Source of the DNA: Phascolarctobacterium sp. | Lineage (GTDB): Bacteria > Bacillota > Negativicutes > Acidaminococcales > Acidaminococcaceae | Length of the DNA: 13,917 bases | Direction: 5' to 3' | NCBI GenBank assembly: GCA_004558595.1 | Contig: SFCN01000053.1 | Span: 1 to 13,917 of the forward strand | In this document: positions 1 to 6,695 of the stretch, one piece after another | Numbering within the stretch: position 1 is the first letter of the stretch | How the letters are laid out: each line of letters begins with the position of its first letter | Notes under the pieces: model-generated | The model's input: the letters and a program-made list of their open reading frames with translations, nothing else | Told to the model about the DNA's origin: nothing | Database searches by the model: none | Program-made: the position numbers and the translations under genes

Positions 1-358
1 TATAAAGCTCGCCATTTTGTACAAGCTCCAGTATTTGTGTGGCTACAGCATTTGCGCCTAATTCAACAATCGTTTTTGATGTAATTGGGCTGGCATTTGC
101 TGTAGCTTTTTCGCAATTTGCTTTGCGTTCCCTATCTGCCATAAACATTTCGCCCTGCCCTGTAATAAGCCAAGCAGGGTTGAAGCCAAACACCTCACAC
201 CACTTTTGCGCAGTACGTTTGCCAAAGTTCCTGTTAGACAGCAACCCACATACTGTTTGCTGTGATACACCAACCATTTCTGCAATTTTAGTTTGCGAAA
301 GGTTTTTTCCTGCAAAAAAATTTCTTAGCGCAATGCGCATTGCATCTAATTCATTCAT
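1..358 (-). CDS. Phage repressor-like HTH (XRE/Cro-C1) protein, 3' end missing
   Basis: Leftward gene starting at the ATG read from 358 and running off the left edge, so only 119 residues are visible. An N-terminal helix-turn-helix covers about residues 5-60 (LSQTKIAEMVGVSQQTVCGLL, then a short loop and KRTAQKWCEVFG). It is followed by NPAWLITGQGEMF, a linker typical of Bacteroidetes phage repressors. Many such proteins carry a C-terminal S24 peptidase domain; that part would lie outside the window. It is divergently oriented to the early operon across a 180-bp control region, which is the layout of a CI-type lysogeny repressor. The function is inferred from the HTH and context. The alternative is another XRE-family regulator. 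Confidence 0.85.
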   Translation of the reverse strand, partial: MNELDAMRIALRNFFAGKNLSQTKIAEMVGVSQQTVCGLLSNRNFGKRTAQKWCEVFGFNPAWLITGQGEMFMADRERKANCEKATANASPITSKTIVELGANAVATQILELVQNGELY

Positions 359-400
359 AGAGGGTTAAGCATTTTTGTTTATTGTATTAAATATTTTTTT

Positions 401-413
401 GCGATAATATCGC
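401..413. promoter_or_regulatory. Perfect 13-bp palindrome, candidate operator
   Basis: GCGATA-A-TATCGC, with two 6-bp arms around one central A, lies 43 bp upstream of the leftward repressor start and upstream of the rightward promoter. Its symmetry and position suggest a binding site for the repressor or the Cro-like protein. The half-site GCGATA resembles GCGTTA in the palindrome at 467-486. Confidence 0.45.
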
Positions 414-432
414 TAATTTTGTTGTAAAAATA

Positions 433-464
433 TTTGGAGGTTCGCAAATTTAGCTGTAGATTTG
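433..464 (+). promoter_or_regulatory. Rightward early promoter, Bacteroidetes type
   Basis: TTTG at 433-436 and TAGATTTG at 457-464 are separated by 20 bp. This matches the Bacteroidetes primary sigma consensus (TTTG, 19-21 bp, TAnnTTTG). Transcription would begin near 470 and read into the Cro-like gene at 539. The -7 element lies inside one arm of the inverted repeat at 444-465, so binding there would block the promoter. It is the only strong two-box match I found. Confidence 0.7.
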
Positions 465-465
465 C
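444..465. promoter_or_regulatory. Inverted repeat overlapping the early promoter, candidate operator
   Basis: GCAAAT at 444-449 and ATTTGC at 460-465 form perfect arms around a 10-bp spacer. The extended half-site GCAAATYTA occurs three times: at 444-452, at 457-465 on the other strand, and at 509-517. The first and third copies share the 10-mer CGCAAATTTA. One half-site covers the -7 box, as expected for repression. The binding protein is unknown; the repressor or the Cro-like protein is likely. Confidence 0.5.
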
Positions 466-466
466 A

Positions 467-486
467 GCGTTAATAGTTGATAACGC
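467..486. promoter_or_regulatory. Inverted repeat GCGTTA-N8-TAACGC, candidate operator
   Basis: Perfect 6-bp arms at 467-472 and 481-486 lie just after the predicted early promoter, around the expected transcription start. It could be an operator or an element at the 5' end of the transcript. Together with 401-413 and 444-465 it makes three palindromes in 86 bp. Confidence 0.4.
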
Positions 487-538
487 AACGTAAACAACCA
501 TTAACACCGCAAATTTACATCAAAAATGTCAATAACAA

Positions 539-808
539 ATGGAAAACAGCAAAAAAGTTGAAAAAATGACCCATGCGGACTACGCCCCAACATTTGGGGA
601 TTTGTACAGGGCTTTGCCCGAACCGCCAAAAGCCCCAAAACAGGCTTTTGTAGAGGAAATAGCAAAGTTGTGCGTGTGCAGCCAGCAAGCCGTGCGTATG
701 TGGATACAAGGCAAACAGCAGCCCGATGCACTAAAGAGAAAATTAATAGCCCAAAGGCTGGGCTACAGTGAAGAACAACTATTTCCCAACAGCGTATGCG
801 ACCAATAG
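539..808 (+). CDS. Cro-like helix-turn-helix DNA-binding protein
   Basis: 89-residue protein, the first gene after the early promoter. A helix-turn-helix spans about residues 36-84: FVEEIAKLCVCSQQAVRMWIQG with the turn near C47-S48 and a recognition helix rich in Q and R, followed by a helix-rich end with LGYSEEQLFP. The first 35 residues are polar and proline-rich. Divergent position opposite the repressor suggests a Cro-type antirepressor or early regulator; this is inference. The ATG at 539 is chosen for its A-rich context (AATAACAAATGG); an ATG at 566 is a possible shorter start. The 3' end overlaps the next gene by 13 bp, suggesting translational coupling. Confidence 0.75.
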   Translation: MENSKKVEKMTHADYAPTFGDLYRALPEPPKAPKQAFVEEIAKLCVCSQQAVRMWIQGKQQPDALKRKLIAQRLGYSEEQLFPNSVCDQ

Positions 809-1353
809 AATTTTACTCAACGCCAGAGGGCGAGGTTACATTGCGTGAAGCTGGCAAGCCCGAGCGGCAGCTACAGGAAACCGACTACGACTTTATACAA
901 GCCATGCTAAGTACAATACGTGAGTATTACCCACAGGCTTATGACGCGCTAATGCAACAGTACAGTATTACGCTGCCTAATAAGGGCTACAGGGATTTCT
1001 TGGCTGTACGCAGGTTTATCAAATGCAATTTTGGCGTATATGACAACCAAATAGACGTGGACGGTTATGGCAACTTCCATTTTGAGTTTGTTCCATGCCC
1101 TATGCGTGGCGAATGCAAGTTTGATAAAATATTGTGCCAGCCGCAATTTAACAGCAAATTAAGCGATAGACAGCTTGAAATAATGCGCCTGTGCTATGAG
1201 GGTGTTAGCGATGCAGACATAGCAGAGCGGCTATACATAAGCATTAACACCGTTGCAAACCACCGCAAAGCAAGTTTTCGCAAACTTGGCATACACAGCA
1301 TGGCAGAGTTCAACCGCTATGCAGGAGACAACAATTTATTTAACAACAAGTAA
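796..1353 (+). CDS. LuxR/GerE-type HTH regulator with cysteine cluster
   Basis: 185 residues. The C-terminal part (about 121-176) is a clear LuxR/GerE helix-turn-helix: LSDRQLEIMRLCYEGVSDADIAERL followed by the recognition helix ISINTVANHRKASFRKLGI. The N-terminal 115 residues are not a receiver or autoinducer domain that I recognise. They contain C77 plus a CPxRGxC-x6-C cluster (C101, C107, C114) that could bind a metal or Fe-S centre. The position next to the Cro-like gene, overlapping it by 13 bp, suggests control of early or lytic transcription. The ligand and targets are unknown. The HTH call is firm; the regulatory role is inferred. Confidence 0.85.
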   Translation: MRPIEFYSTPEGEVTLREAGKPERQLQETDYDFIQAMLSTIREYYPQAYDALMQQYSITLPNKGYRDFLAVRRFIKCNFGVYDNQIDVDGYGNFHFEFVPCPMRGECKFDKILCQPQFNSKLSDRQLEIMRLCYEGVSDADIAERLYISINTVANHRKASFRKLGIHSMAEFNRYAGDNNLFNNK

Positions 1354-1365
1354 CACTAAAGCAAT

Positions 1366-1809
1366 ATGGAAAAAGCAACAAAATACGGCTGGGAAACACA
1401 GTTTGACACAGCAAACGACTTAATGACCCACACAATAAGCGAGCATGTACAGGTTGTAAGCAACATCAAAAAAGGCGAAGTGCATGTACAAGTAAATGGT
1501 AAAACTATAAAAACATACAACAATATGCCTGTAAAGAAATACGAAGCAACATTGCTGGCAGTACAAGCAAAGGCAAAAAAGCTGGAGCGCAGGTACAAGG
1601 CTGTAAGCCTTTTAAGCAAAGCTGCTGTTTGGGCGATTTCAATTATAGCCATGCTTGCATTTATCGCGCTTGGCGGCGACAACGATGAGTGGACACTTGG
1701 CATGTTTGCAACACAAAAGGCTTGCTGCATAGCCGTAATTGCAGGCTGCTATTTAAGCATTAAGCGCACTCCTGCACTTGCAGAAGCATGGGAAAGCATG
1801 AACAAATAA
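1366..1809 (+). CDS. Small two-TM membrane protein of unknown function
   Basis: 147 residues that I do not assign to a family. The first 80 residues are soluble, with a beta-like stretch (HVQVVSNIKKGEVHVQV) and a Lys/Arg-rich helix (about 66-78). Two hydrophobic segments follow at about 85-103 (AAVWAISIIAMLAFIALGG) and 117-132 (QKACCIAVIAGCYLSI), so the C-terminal part probably sits in the inner membrane as a hairpin. No signal peptide is evident. The start has the AAGCAATATGGAA context shared with three other genes here. Its location among early phage genes is compatible with a host-interaction or exclusion role, but nothing proves it. Confidence 0.7.
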   Translation: MEKATKYGWETQFDTANDLMTHTISEHVQVVSNIKKGEVHVQVNGKTIKTYNNMPVKKYEATLLAVQAKAKKLERRYKAVSLLSKAAVWAISIIAMLAFIALGGDNDEWTLGMFATQKACCIAVIAGCYLSIKRTPALAEAWESMNK

Positions 1810-1819
1810 TAAAAGCAGC

Positions 1820-2152
1820 ATGGAAAACGAGCTTTACAAAGTAAGAACATTTTTAGAGGGCGTTGCGCAGTGTGGAGCTGCACAGGCATTTGCCATACTG
1901 GAGCCAGCAAGCGACCTTTTGAGCCAGCGCAAAGCGTATGAATTTCTAAAAGCGTACGACATGCGCTATGGCAGGCAGGTTGAGCATGGCGAAGCATGGT
2001 TAAGCAAGCAGGTACAAGAGGGAGCTGTAAAGCCAGTGCGCAAAGGACACCATAAAAACAGCCCAATGTGCTACAGCAAAGCACAAATGCTGCAAGTATT
2101 GCTTGCAGAGGAAGCAGTTATAAATGACATATTCAAAAATACAAATTTATAA
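1820..2152 (+). CDS. Small putative DNA-binding protein
   Basis: 110 residues, no firm family. The middle and end (about 35-100) have the layout of a short winged-helix or MerR/excisionase-like domain: SQRKAYEFLKAYD, then YGRQVEHGEAWLSKQVQEGAVKPV, a basic loop RKGHHKN and a YSKAQMLQVLL helix. Small phage proteins of this layout usually bind DNA. This is pattern resemblance only. It lies directly upstream of the SbcC-like ATPase gene (5-bp gap) and downstream of the membrane protein (10-bp gap), in one transcription unit. Confidence 0.65.
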   Translation: MENELYKVRTFLEGVAQCGAAQAFAILEPASDLLSQRKAYEFLKAYDMRYGRQVEHGEAWLSKQVQEGAVKPVRKGHHKNSPMCYSKAQMLQVLLAEEAVINDIFKNTNL

Positions 2153-2157
2153 GCAAT

Positions 2158-4215
2158 ATGGAAATAACATTAACAAAACTCACCATGCGCAACTTTAAGG
2201 GCGTAAAGGGTGAACGAGTAGTGGAATTTAGCCCCACAGTGACAAAAGTGTACGGAGCAAACCGTACTGGTAAAACAACTATTGCCGATGCGTTCCGCTG
2301 GTGCTTGTTTGGCAAGAACACCGAGGGTAAAGCCGATTTTGGTATTAAGACAAAGGACAACAACGGTAATGTAATACCCGAGCTAGAGCATGAAGTAAGC
2401 GTATATATGCTTGTGGACGGACAGCCAACAAAAATAACGCGCACATATACCGAAAAGTGGACAAAGCCTCGCGGTGTAGCAGAAAAGGTGCTAACTGGAC
2501 ATACAACTACCTATATGGTAAATGGGCAAATGTACACACAGCGTGACTTTAACGAGTACATTAACAGCTTGTGCAGCGAAAGCCTGTTTATGGCAATAAC
2601 CAGCCCTACATATTTTGTTAGTCTTAAAGCTGAACAGCAGCGCAGCATATTAACGCAAATGGTGGGCGATGTTAGCCCTGCAAGTGTTGCACAAGGAAAG
2701 CGCGAATTTGAAGCATTGCTGCAAATTATGGGCGAGCAAGACATTGAAAAGTTTCGCCAGCATTTAAGCTACCAAATGAAAGAAATTAAAGCCGAGCTGG
2801 AGCGCATACCTGTACGCATAAGCGAACAGCAAAATGACATTGCAGGTTTAACACCAGCACAGCCAGTTGACTGGAAAAAGGTAGAGGGCGACATTAAAGC
2901 AACCGAAGCTGCACTTACGCGCATTGCCGATGCAATTGCAGAAACCATTGCCGACCATAGCAAGGCACAGGAAGCACAGCTTGCACAGCAGCAGGCTGCA
3001 CGCCAGCAGGTGCGCGAGCAAATAGCCAGCGTGCAGGACAAAATGAACGAAATAACCAGCAAGCATACGCAGGCATACACGGCGGAAACCAGCAACGCAC
3101 GCCAGCAGGCACAAACAGCATTAGATGAAATGCGCAGGGCTGAAAAGGCACTGGAAGCAGCCAAGTACGATGTAAAAACGGCTGCAAACAAAATTGCCGA
3201 TACCGAAAAATGGCTGGAACGCATGGGAAACAGCATTGCCGAGTTCAAGGCACGCTGGCAGCAGGTAAGCGACAGCACACTTGTTTTTACACAAGAAATG
3301 TTTATTTGCCCTACCTGTGGGCGACCATTTGATGAGGAAAACGTGGATGCCACAAAAGCACAAATGCAAGCTAATTTTAATGCAGAAAAGGCACGCAAGC
3401 TGGATAACATGGAAGAAGAAGCCAAAGGGCTTGAAGAAGAAAAAAACAGGCTTACAACACTGCTGACAAAGTTGCAGCAGGAAAAGGAAGAAGCCAGCGG
3501 CAAAATTGCCCAGCTTACAGCATCCTATGAAGTAGCACAGCAAGCCTACAACAAGGCGGCTGCTCCCACTGCCATTATGCAGCCTGCTGAAAGAATAGCA
3601 CAGGACAGCGAGTACAGCGAGCTGGGCAAGCAGTTGGCAAGCCTACAGGCAAAGCTGGCGACCATGCCCCTGCAAGCCGATGCAGGGGACACACAGGCGG
3701 CTGTACAGGGTTTACAGCAAGACCAGCGGCAACTACAGGTTAAGCTAAACGAGCTTAACGCAATGCTGCATATAGGCACTTTAATTGAAAGCAAGCGCAA
3801 GCGCATAGCAGAGCTTGAACAGCATGAGCAGCAGCTTAATGCGCAGCTTACGCAACTTGAAGGACAGGACTATGCAGCCGAAAGCCTGCTGCAATGCACA
3901 ATTGAGGAGCTGGAGCGAAAGGTAAATGCACTGTTTAGCTTTGTAACGTTTACAATGTTTGACCACAAGATTAATGGAGCATTGAAGCCAATATGTGAGT
4001 GTACAGTGAACGGTGTGCCATACAGCGACCTTAATAATGCTGATAGAATTAATGCAGGCATTGACATTATTAATGCAATGTGCCAATACAAAGGCGTTTA
4101 CGCACCATGCTTTATTGACAACGCGGAAAGCATTAATAACGTGCTGCCAATGCAAAGCCAGCGCATAGACCTAATTGTAAGTAATGACAATGAATTACAA
4201 GTAATACCTCAATAA
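2158..4215 (+). CDS. SbcC/Rad50-like AAA ATPase with zinc hook
   Basis: 685 residues with SMC-type architecture. The Walker A motif is GANRTGKT (33-40). Long Gln/Ala/Glu-rich coiled coils run from about 190 to 610. A CPTC zinc hook lies at 384-387 near the apex, and the C-terminal half-site has Walker B-like FIDNAE (652-657). The usual LSGGQ signature is replaced by LNNADRINAG (625-634). SbcC is about 1,000 residues, so this is a compact phage form. Family members use ATP to clamp DNA and work with a nuclease. No SbcD-type calcineurin phosphoesterase is encoded nearby; the metallo-beta-lactamase protein two genes downstream could be the partner (inference). It precedes recT, so a role in recombination is likely. 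Confidence 0.88.
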   Translation: MEITLTKLTMRNFKGVKGERVVEFSPTVTKVYGANRTGKTTIADAFRWCLFGKNTEGKADFGIKTKDNNGNVIPELEHEVSVYMLVDGQPTKITRTYTEKWTKPRGVAEKVLTGHTTTYMVNGQMYTQRDFNEYINSLCSESLFMAITSPTYFVSLKAEQQRSILTQMVGDVSPASVAQGKREFEALLQIMGEQDIEKFRQHLSYQMKEIKAELERIPVRISEQQNDIAGLTPAQPVDWKKVEGDIKATEAALTRIADAIAETIADHSKAQEAQLAQQQAARQQVREQIASVQDKMNEITSKHTQAYTAETSNARQQAQTALDEMRRAEKALEAAKYDVKTAANKIADTEKWLERMGNSIAEFKARWQQVSDSTLVFTQEMFICPTCGRPFDEENVDATKAQMQANFNAEKARKLDNMEEEAKGLEEEKNRLTTLLTKLQQEKEEASGKIAQLTASYEVAQQAYNKAAAPTAIMQPAERIAQDSEYSELGKQLASLQAKLATMPLQADAGDTQAAVQGLQQDQRQLQVKLNELNAMLHIGTLIESKRKRIAELEQHEQQLNAQLTQLEGQDYAAESLLQCTIEELERKVNALFSFVTFTMFDHKINGALKPICECTVNGVPYSDLNNADRINAGIDIINAMCQYKGVYAPCFIDNAESINNVLPMQSQRIDLIVSNDNELQVIPQ

Positions 4216-4245
4216 TATATGTTTAACCCCCTAATAAATAGCAAT

Positions 4246-5214
4246 ATGGGAACAACTAACAACCAGCCTGTACAACAGGCACAAGGCATGGCGCAGCAGC
4301 CAGCCGCAAAGGAAAGCAAGGCAATGATTGCCCTGCAAAAGAACATAGGCGACAATGTATTGGCGCGAGTAACGGAACTTGAACAAGCTGGTGAGCTGGT
4401 GCTGCCAAGCGGTTACACAGTAGGCAATGCGCTAAAAATGGCGTGGCTCAACCTGCAAACCGTTAAAGACAAAAACGGTCGCCCAGCACTTGAAGTTTGC
4501 ACACAAACCAGTATTTGCAACTGCTTGCTGGAAATGGTAATCAAAGGTGAGTCGGTTGCTAAAAAGCAGTGCTATTTTATTGTTGCTGGCAACCAGCTTA
4601 CCTTTTGGGAAGACTATCGCGGTAAATTAATGCGTGCTTTGCGTGATACCGAGTTGGCAAGGGTAACTGCACAGGTAGTGTACAAAGGCGACAATTTCGT
4701 TTACACCGTTGATGAGTATGGGCAATACCAGCTTGAAAAGCATGAAACAAGCATGGAGAACATTAACATGCAAAACATACTTGGTGCTTATGCTGTGGCA
4801 GTGCGCAAGGACGGCACACGCTGGCTTGAGGTAATGAGCATGGAGCAAATTCGCAAAAGCTGGCAACAGGGTGCAGCCAAAGGCAACAGCGGTGCGCACA
4901 CCAACTTTACTGACCAAATGTGCAAAAAGACCGTTATTAGCCGTGCCTGCAAAATTGCACTTGGCGCAGCAGTAGAGGAAGCCGATGAACCCGACACAGC
5001 AGCCATGCAGCGACAGGCAGCACAGCAGCCGCAGGAAGCAACCGAGCTATACCAAAATATTGAGGAAGCTGCACAGGTTGTTGATGTTGAAACAGGCGAG
5101 GTGCTGGAGCCAGTGCAGGAAGCCTGTGGCGAAGCAGCTAACGAGCCGTTAAACCTGTTCAATGCGCAGGAAAACAAGCCTGCTGAAACCGAAACACGTA
5201 AATGCCCACTTTAA
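4246..5214 (+). CDS. recT: RecT-family single-strand annealing protein
   Basis: 322 residues. The RecT core is visible as QKNIGDNVLARVTELEQAG near the N-terminus, then a conserved centre with CYFIVAGNQLTFWEDYRGKL, VVYKGDNF, YAVAVRKDGTRWLEVMSMEQI and a following SGAHTNFTDQMCKKTVISRAC block. The family anneals complementary single strands after a partner exonuclease resects DNA. The C-terminal 80 residues are acidic and Gln-rich, an apparent low-complexity tail. I chose the ATG at 4246 because it carries the AGCAATATGG context of neighbouring genes; an in-frame ATG at 4219 would add nine residues and is possible. The next gene starts 12 bp after the stop. Confidence 0.88.
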   Translation: MGTTNNQPVQQAQGMAQQPAAKESKAMIALQKNIGDNVLARVTELEQAGELVLPSGYTVGNALKMAWLNLQTVKDKNGRPALEVCTQTSICNCLLEMVIKGESVAKKQCYFIVAGNQLTFWEDYRGKLMRALRDTELARVTAQVVYKGDNFVYTVDEYGQYQLEKHETSMENINMQNILGAYAVAVRKDGTRWLEVMSMEQIRKSWQQGAAKGNSGAHTNFTDQMCKKTVISRACKIALGAAVEEADEPDTAAMQRQAAQQPQEATELYQNIEEAAQVVDVETGEVLEPVQEACGEAANEPLNLFNAQENKPAETETRKCPL

Positions 5215-5226
5215 TAGTATAGCGCA

Positions 5227-5958
5227 ATGGAACTGGTCGTAATAGGAAGCAGCAGCAGTGGTAACGGTTATGTGCTTAATGGCACACACGAAGCACTTTG
5301 CATAGAAGCTGGCACAAAACTAATTGAAACGAAAAAGGCACTTGGCTTTAACCTGCAAAAGGTGCGCGGCTGCATTGTTACGCACTCACACAACGACCAT
5401 GCGCGCTATGCTAAAGATTATGCACAAGCTGGCATTAAGGTGCTGGCACTGGAAACCGTACTGGAAGCAAAAGGCATTACCCGAAACGCAATGGCTATAC
5501 AAATTGGCAATGCCTACAAGCTGGGCGGCTTTGTTGTAATGCCATTTGCTTTGCAGCACGATGTGCCATGTGTGGGCTATGTAATAACGCACAGCGAGTG
5601 CGGAAAGGTGGTATTTATTACCGATACTTTTGCCTGTAACTACAGGTTCAAGGGTGTAAACAACTACCTGCTGGAAGCTAACTACAGTGATGAAATACTG
5701 GAAGCCAACATTGAAGCTGGCATGGTTTCCCCAGCCATGCGCGACAGGCTTTTGACAAGCCATTTTGAGCTGTCAAACAGCATACGCTTTTTGCTTACCA
5801 GCGACCGTACAGCCCTGCAGAAGGTGGTGCTGGTACACCTGTCTAACGGCAACAGCAATGAAGCCCAGTTTGTGCAGCAGGTGCGCGAAGCCATAGGCAA
5901 GCCAGTGTATGCAGCAGCAGGCGGCATGGTAATACCACTAAATTCAAGCGTGATATGA
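5227..5958 (+). CDS. Metallo-beta-lactamase-fold hydrolase, YycJ/WalJ-like, probable nuclease
   Basis: 243 residues. The metal-binding pattern is complete: HSHNDH (53-58), H111, ITDT with D133, and later H179 and H204 (VHLSNGN). An N-terminal GSSSSGNGYVL strand-loop matches YycJ/WalJ-type proteins. These act on phosphodiesters and some are 5'-3' exonucleases. Next to a RecT gene, where a resecting exonuclease is usual, it is a good candidate for that nuclease. No lambda-Exo, RecE or YqaJ-type nuclease is visible. The enzymatic role is inferred from motifs and position. The stop overlaps the next start by 4 bp (ATGA). Confidence 0.85.
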   Translation: MELVVIGSSSSGNGYVLNGTHEALCIEAGTKLIETKKALGFNLQKVRGCIVTHSHNDHARYAKDYAQAGIKVLALETVLEAKGITRNAMAIQIGNAYKLGGFVVMPFALQHDVPCVGYVITHSECGKVVFITDTFACNYRFKGVNNYLLEANYSDEILEANIEAGMVSPAMRDRLLTSHFELSNSIRFLLTSDRTALQKVVLVHLSNGNSNEAQFVQQVREAIGKPVYAAAGGMVIPLNSSVI

Positions 5959-6146
5959 GGCGTGTAACGGAAGCCACAGCCAAAGTTATAGAGGAAGCAC
6001 TGCAAGCCCAAATAACGGCACTACAGCCCCAAAAACAGCGGAGTTTAAGGGTGGCTAATAAAATACGCCTGCTTGAAATTGCGCAACGAGAATTAAGAAA
6101 TAACAAATACAACAAAAATGGAAAATTTAACAGTAGAAAAAAGTAG
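5955..6146 (+). CDS. Small basic hypothetical protein
   Basis: 63 residues, predicted largely helical, with many Gln, Arg and Lys and a lysine/asparagine-rich tail. No family recognised. It starts by ATGA overlap with the nuclease-like gene and its last 29 bp overlap the following gene, which makes it a plausible real, translationally coupled cistron. Basic charge would allow nucleic-acid binding, but this is a guess. Confidence 0.6.
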   Translation: MRRVTEATAKVIEEALQAQITALQPQKQRSLRVANKIRLLEIAQRELRNNKYNKNGKFNSRKK

Positions 6147-6693
6147 CGTGCTGGCTGCATACAAGGCTGGCAGCGCAGACCAAAAGGAAATGCTGGAACA
6201 CCTGTTTGGCAAAGAGCCATTCGCCTTTGACTGGCGCGAAATAACCAGCTACGAAAAAGCCTGTGAAGCACTGGGCATACAGGCACGCGAATTTAAGGAA
6301 ATAGGCGACCGACCCCAGTATATGCGCATGGCAAATGCAATGCAGCAACTGCTTGTGATATGCGAAGCAATTAACGCAGGTGGCGGCTGGTACGATAAAG
6401 ACGGCTGGGGCTATTACCCTGTATTTGTGCTGTACATCAAGCATGAAATGGACAAGCTGGGCGAAGCCGAATGTAAGCGTAAAGGCATACACCAGCTGCT
6501 CGCGGCTTGTACTGCGGGTCCTGCGGGGGCTGCGGGTGTCCGTTGTGCGACTACGTATTCTCGCGGTGCGCGTACGTATGCGTCTTTTGGTTTCCCCCTG
6601 TGCCTTAACAGCGAAGAAAAGGCAGAGTTTGTTGGCAAGCAGTTTTTTGAGCTTTGCTGCACCTGCTATGGTATAACCCCCAAAATGGACTAA
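6118..6693 (+). CDS. Unknown phage protein with an anomalous Ala/Gly-rich insert
   Basis: 191 residues. It resembles a family of uncharacterised proteins frequent in gut-phage genomes: a block with VICEAINAGGGWYDKDGWGYYPVF, a variable segment, then a LCLNSEEKAEFVGKQFFEL block that matches the usual SRLCFKSEELAEYAGKQF pattern from memory. The middle (about residues 128-160) is Ala/Gly/Thr/Arg-rich and is encoded by DNA unlike its surroundings (see 6495-6600). Function unknown. The start overlaps the previous gene and has an A-rich context (CAAAAATGG). The stop is 2 bp before the DUF4494 start. Confidence 0.75.
   Translation: MENLTVEKSSVLAAYKAGSADQKEMLEHLFGKEPFAFDWREITSYEKACEALGIQAREFKEIGDRPQYMRMANAMQQLLVICEAINAGGGWYDKDGWGYYPVFVLYIKHEMDKLGEAECKRKGIHQLLAACTAGPAGAAGVRCATTYSRGARTYASFGFPLCLNSEEKAEFVGKQFFELCCTCYGITPKMD
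6495..6600. other. GC- and CpG-rich anomalous cassette inside a gene
   Basis: Bases 6501-6580 are 53/80 G or C with many CpG steps, while flanking DNA is clearly more A/T-rich. Between codons 128 and 161 of the host gene no codon ends in A; alanine uses GCG seven times and GCT twice. CTGCGGG occurs three times at a 9-bp period (6512, 6521, 6530). The reading frame stays open. This suggests local insertion, hypervariation or unusual mutation pressure. No template repeat or reverse transcriptase is in the window. Confidence 0.6.
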
Positions 6694-6695
6694 CC

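Noticed and set aside
39..368. Rightward 109-residue open frame over the repressor
   Set aside because: It lies antisense to the clear HTH repressor gene and its translation has no recognisable domain.
2769..3503. Leftward 244-residue open frame inside the SbcC-like gene
   Set aside because: It is a Ser/Cys/Ala-rich mirror of the Gln/Ala/Glu coiled-coil codons on the sense strand; the sense ATPase has clear motifs.
4788..5177. Leftward 129-residue open frame inside recT
   Set aside because: Cys/Ser/Ala-rich shadow of repeated GCA/CAG codons in the sense strand, with no start context.
6495..6600. Diversity-generating retroelement variable region
   Set aside because: No reverse transcriptase, accessory gene or template repeat is in the window, and the segment lies inside the gene with a conserved block after it. 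Kept only as an open question in the findings.
6380..6676. Second rightward open frame through the GC-rich cassette (Leu/Arg/Val periodic)
   Set aside because: It remains open because G+C-rich DNA has few stops; its periodic residues follow from the 9-bp repeat, and the frame of the 191-residue protein has conserved blocks on both sides.
6654..6695. Upstream ATG for the DUF4494 gene
   Set aside because: The 14 extra residues overlap the previous gene, and MYQVKVKYD is the typical N-terminus.
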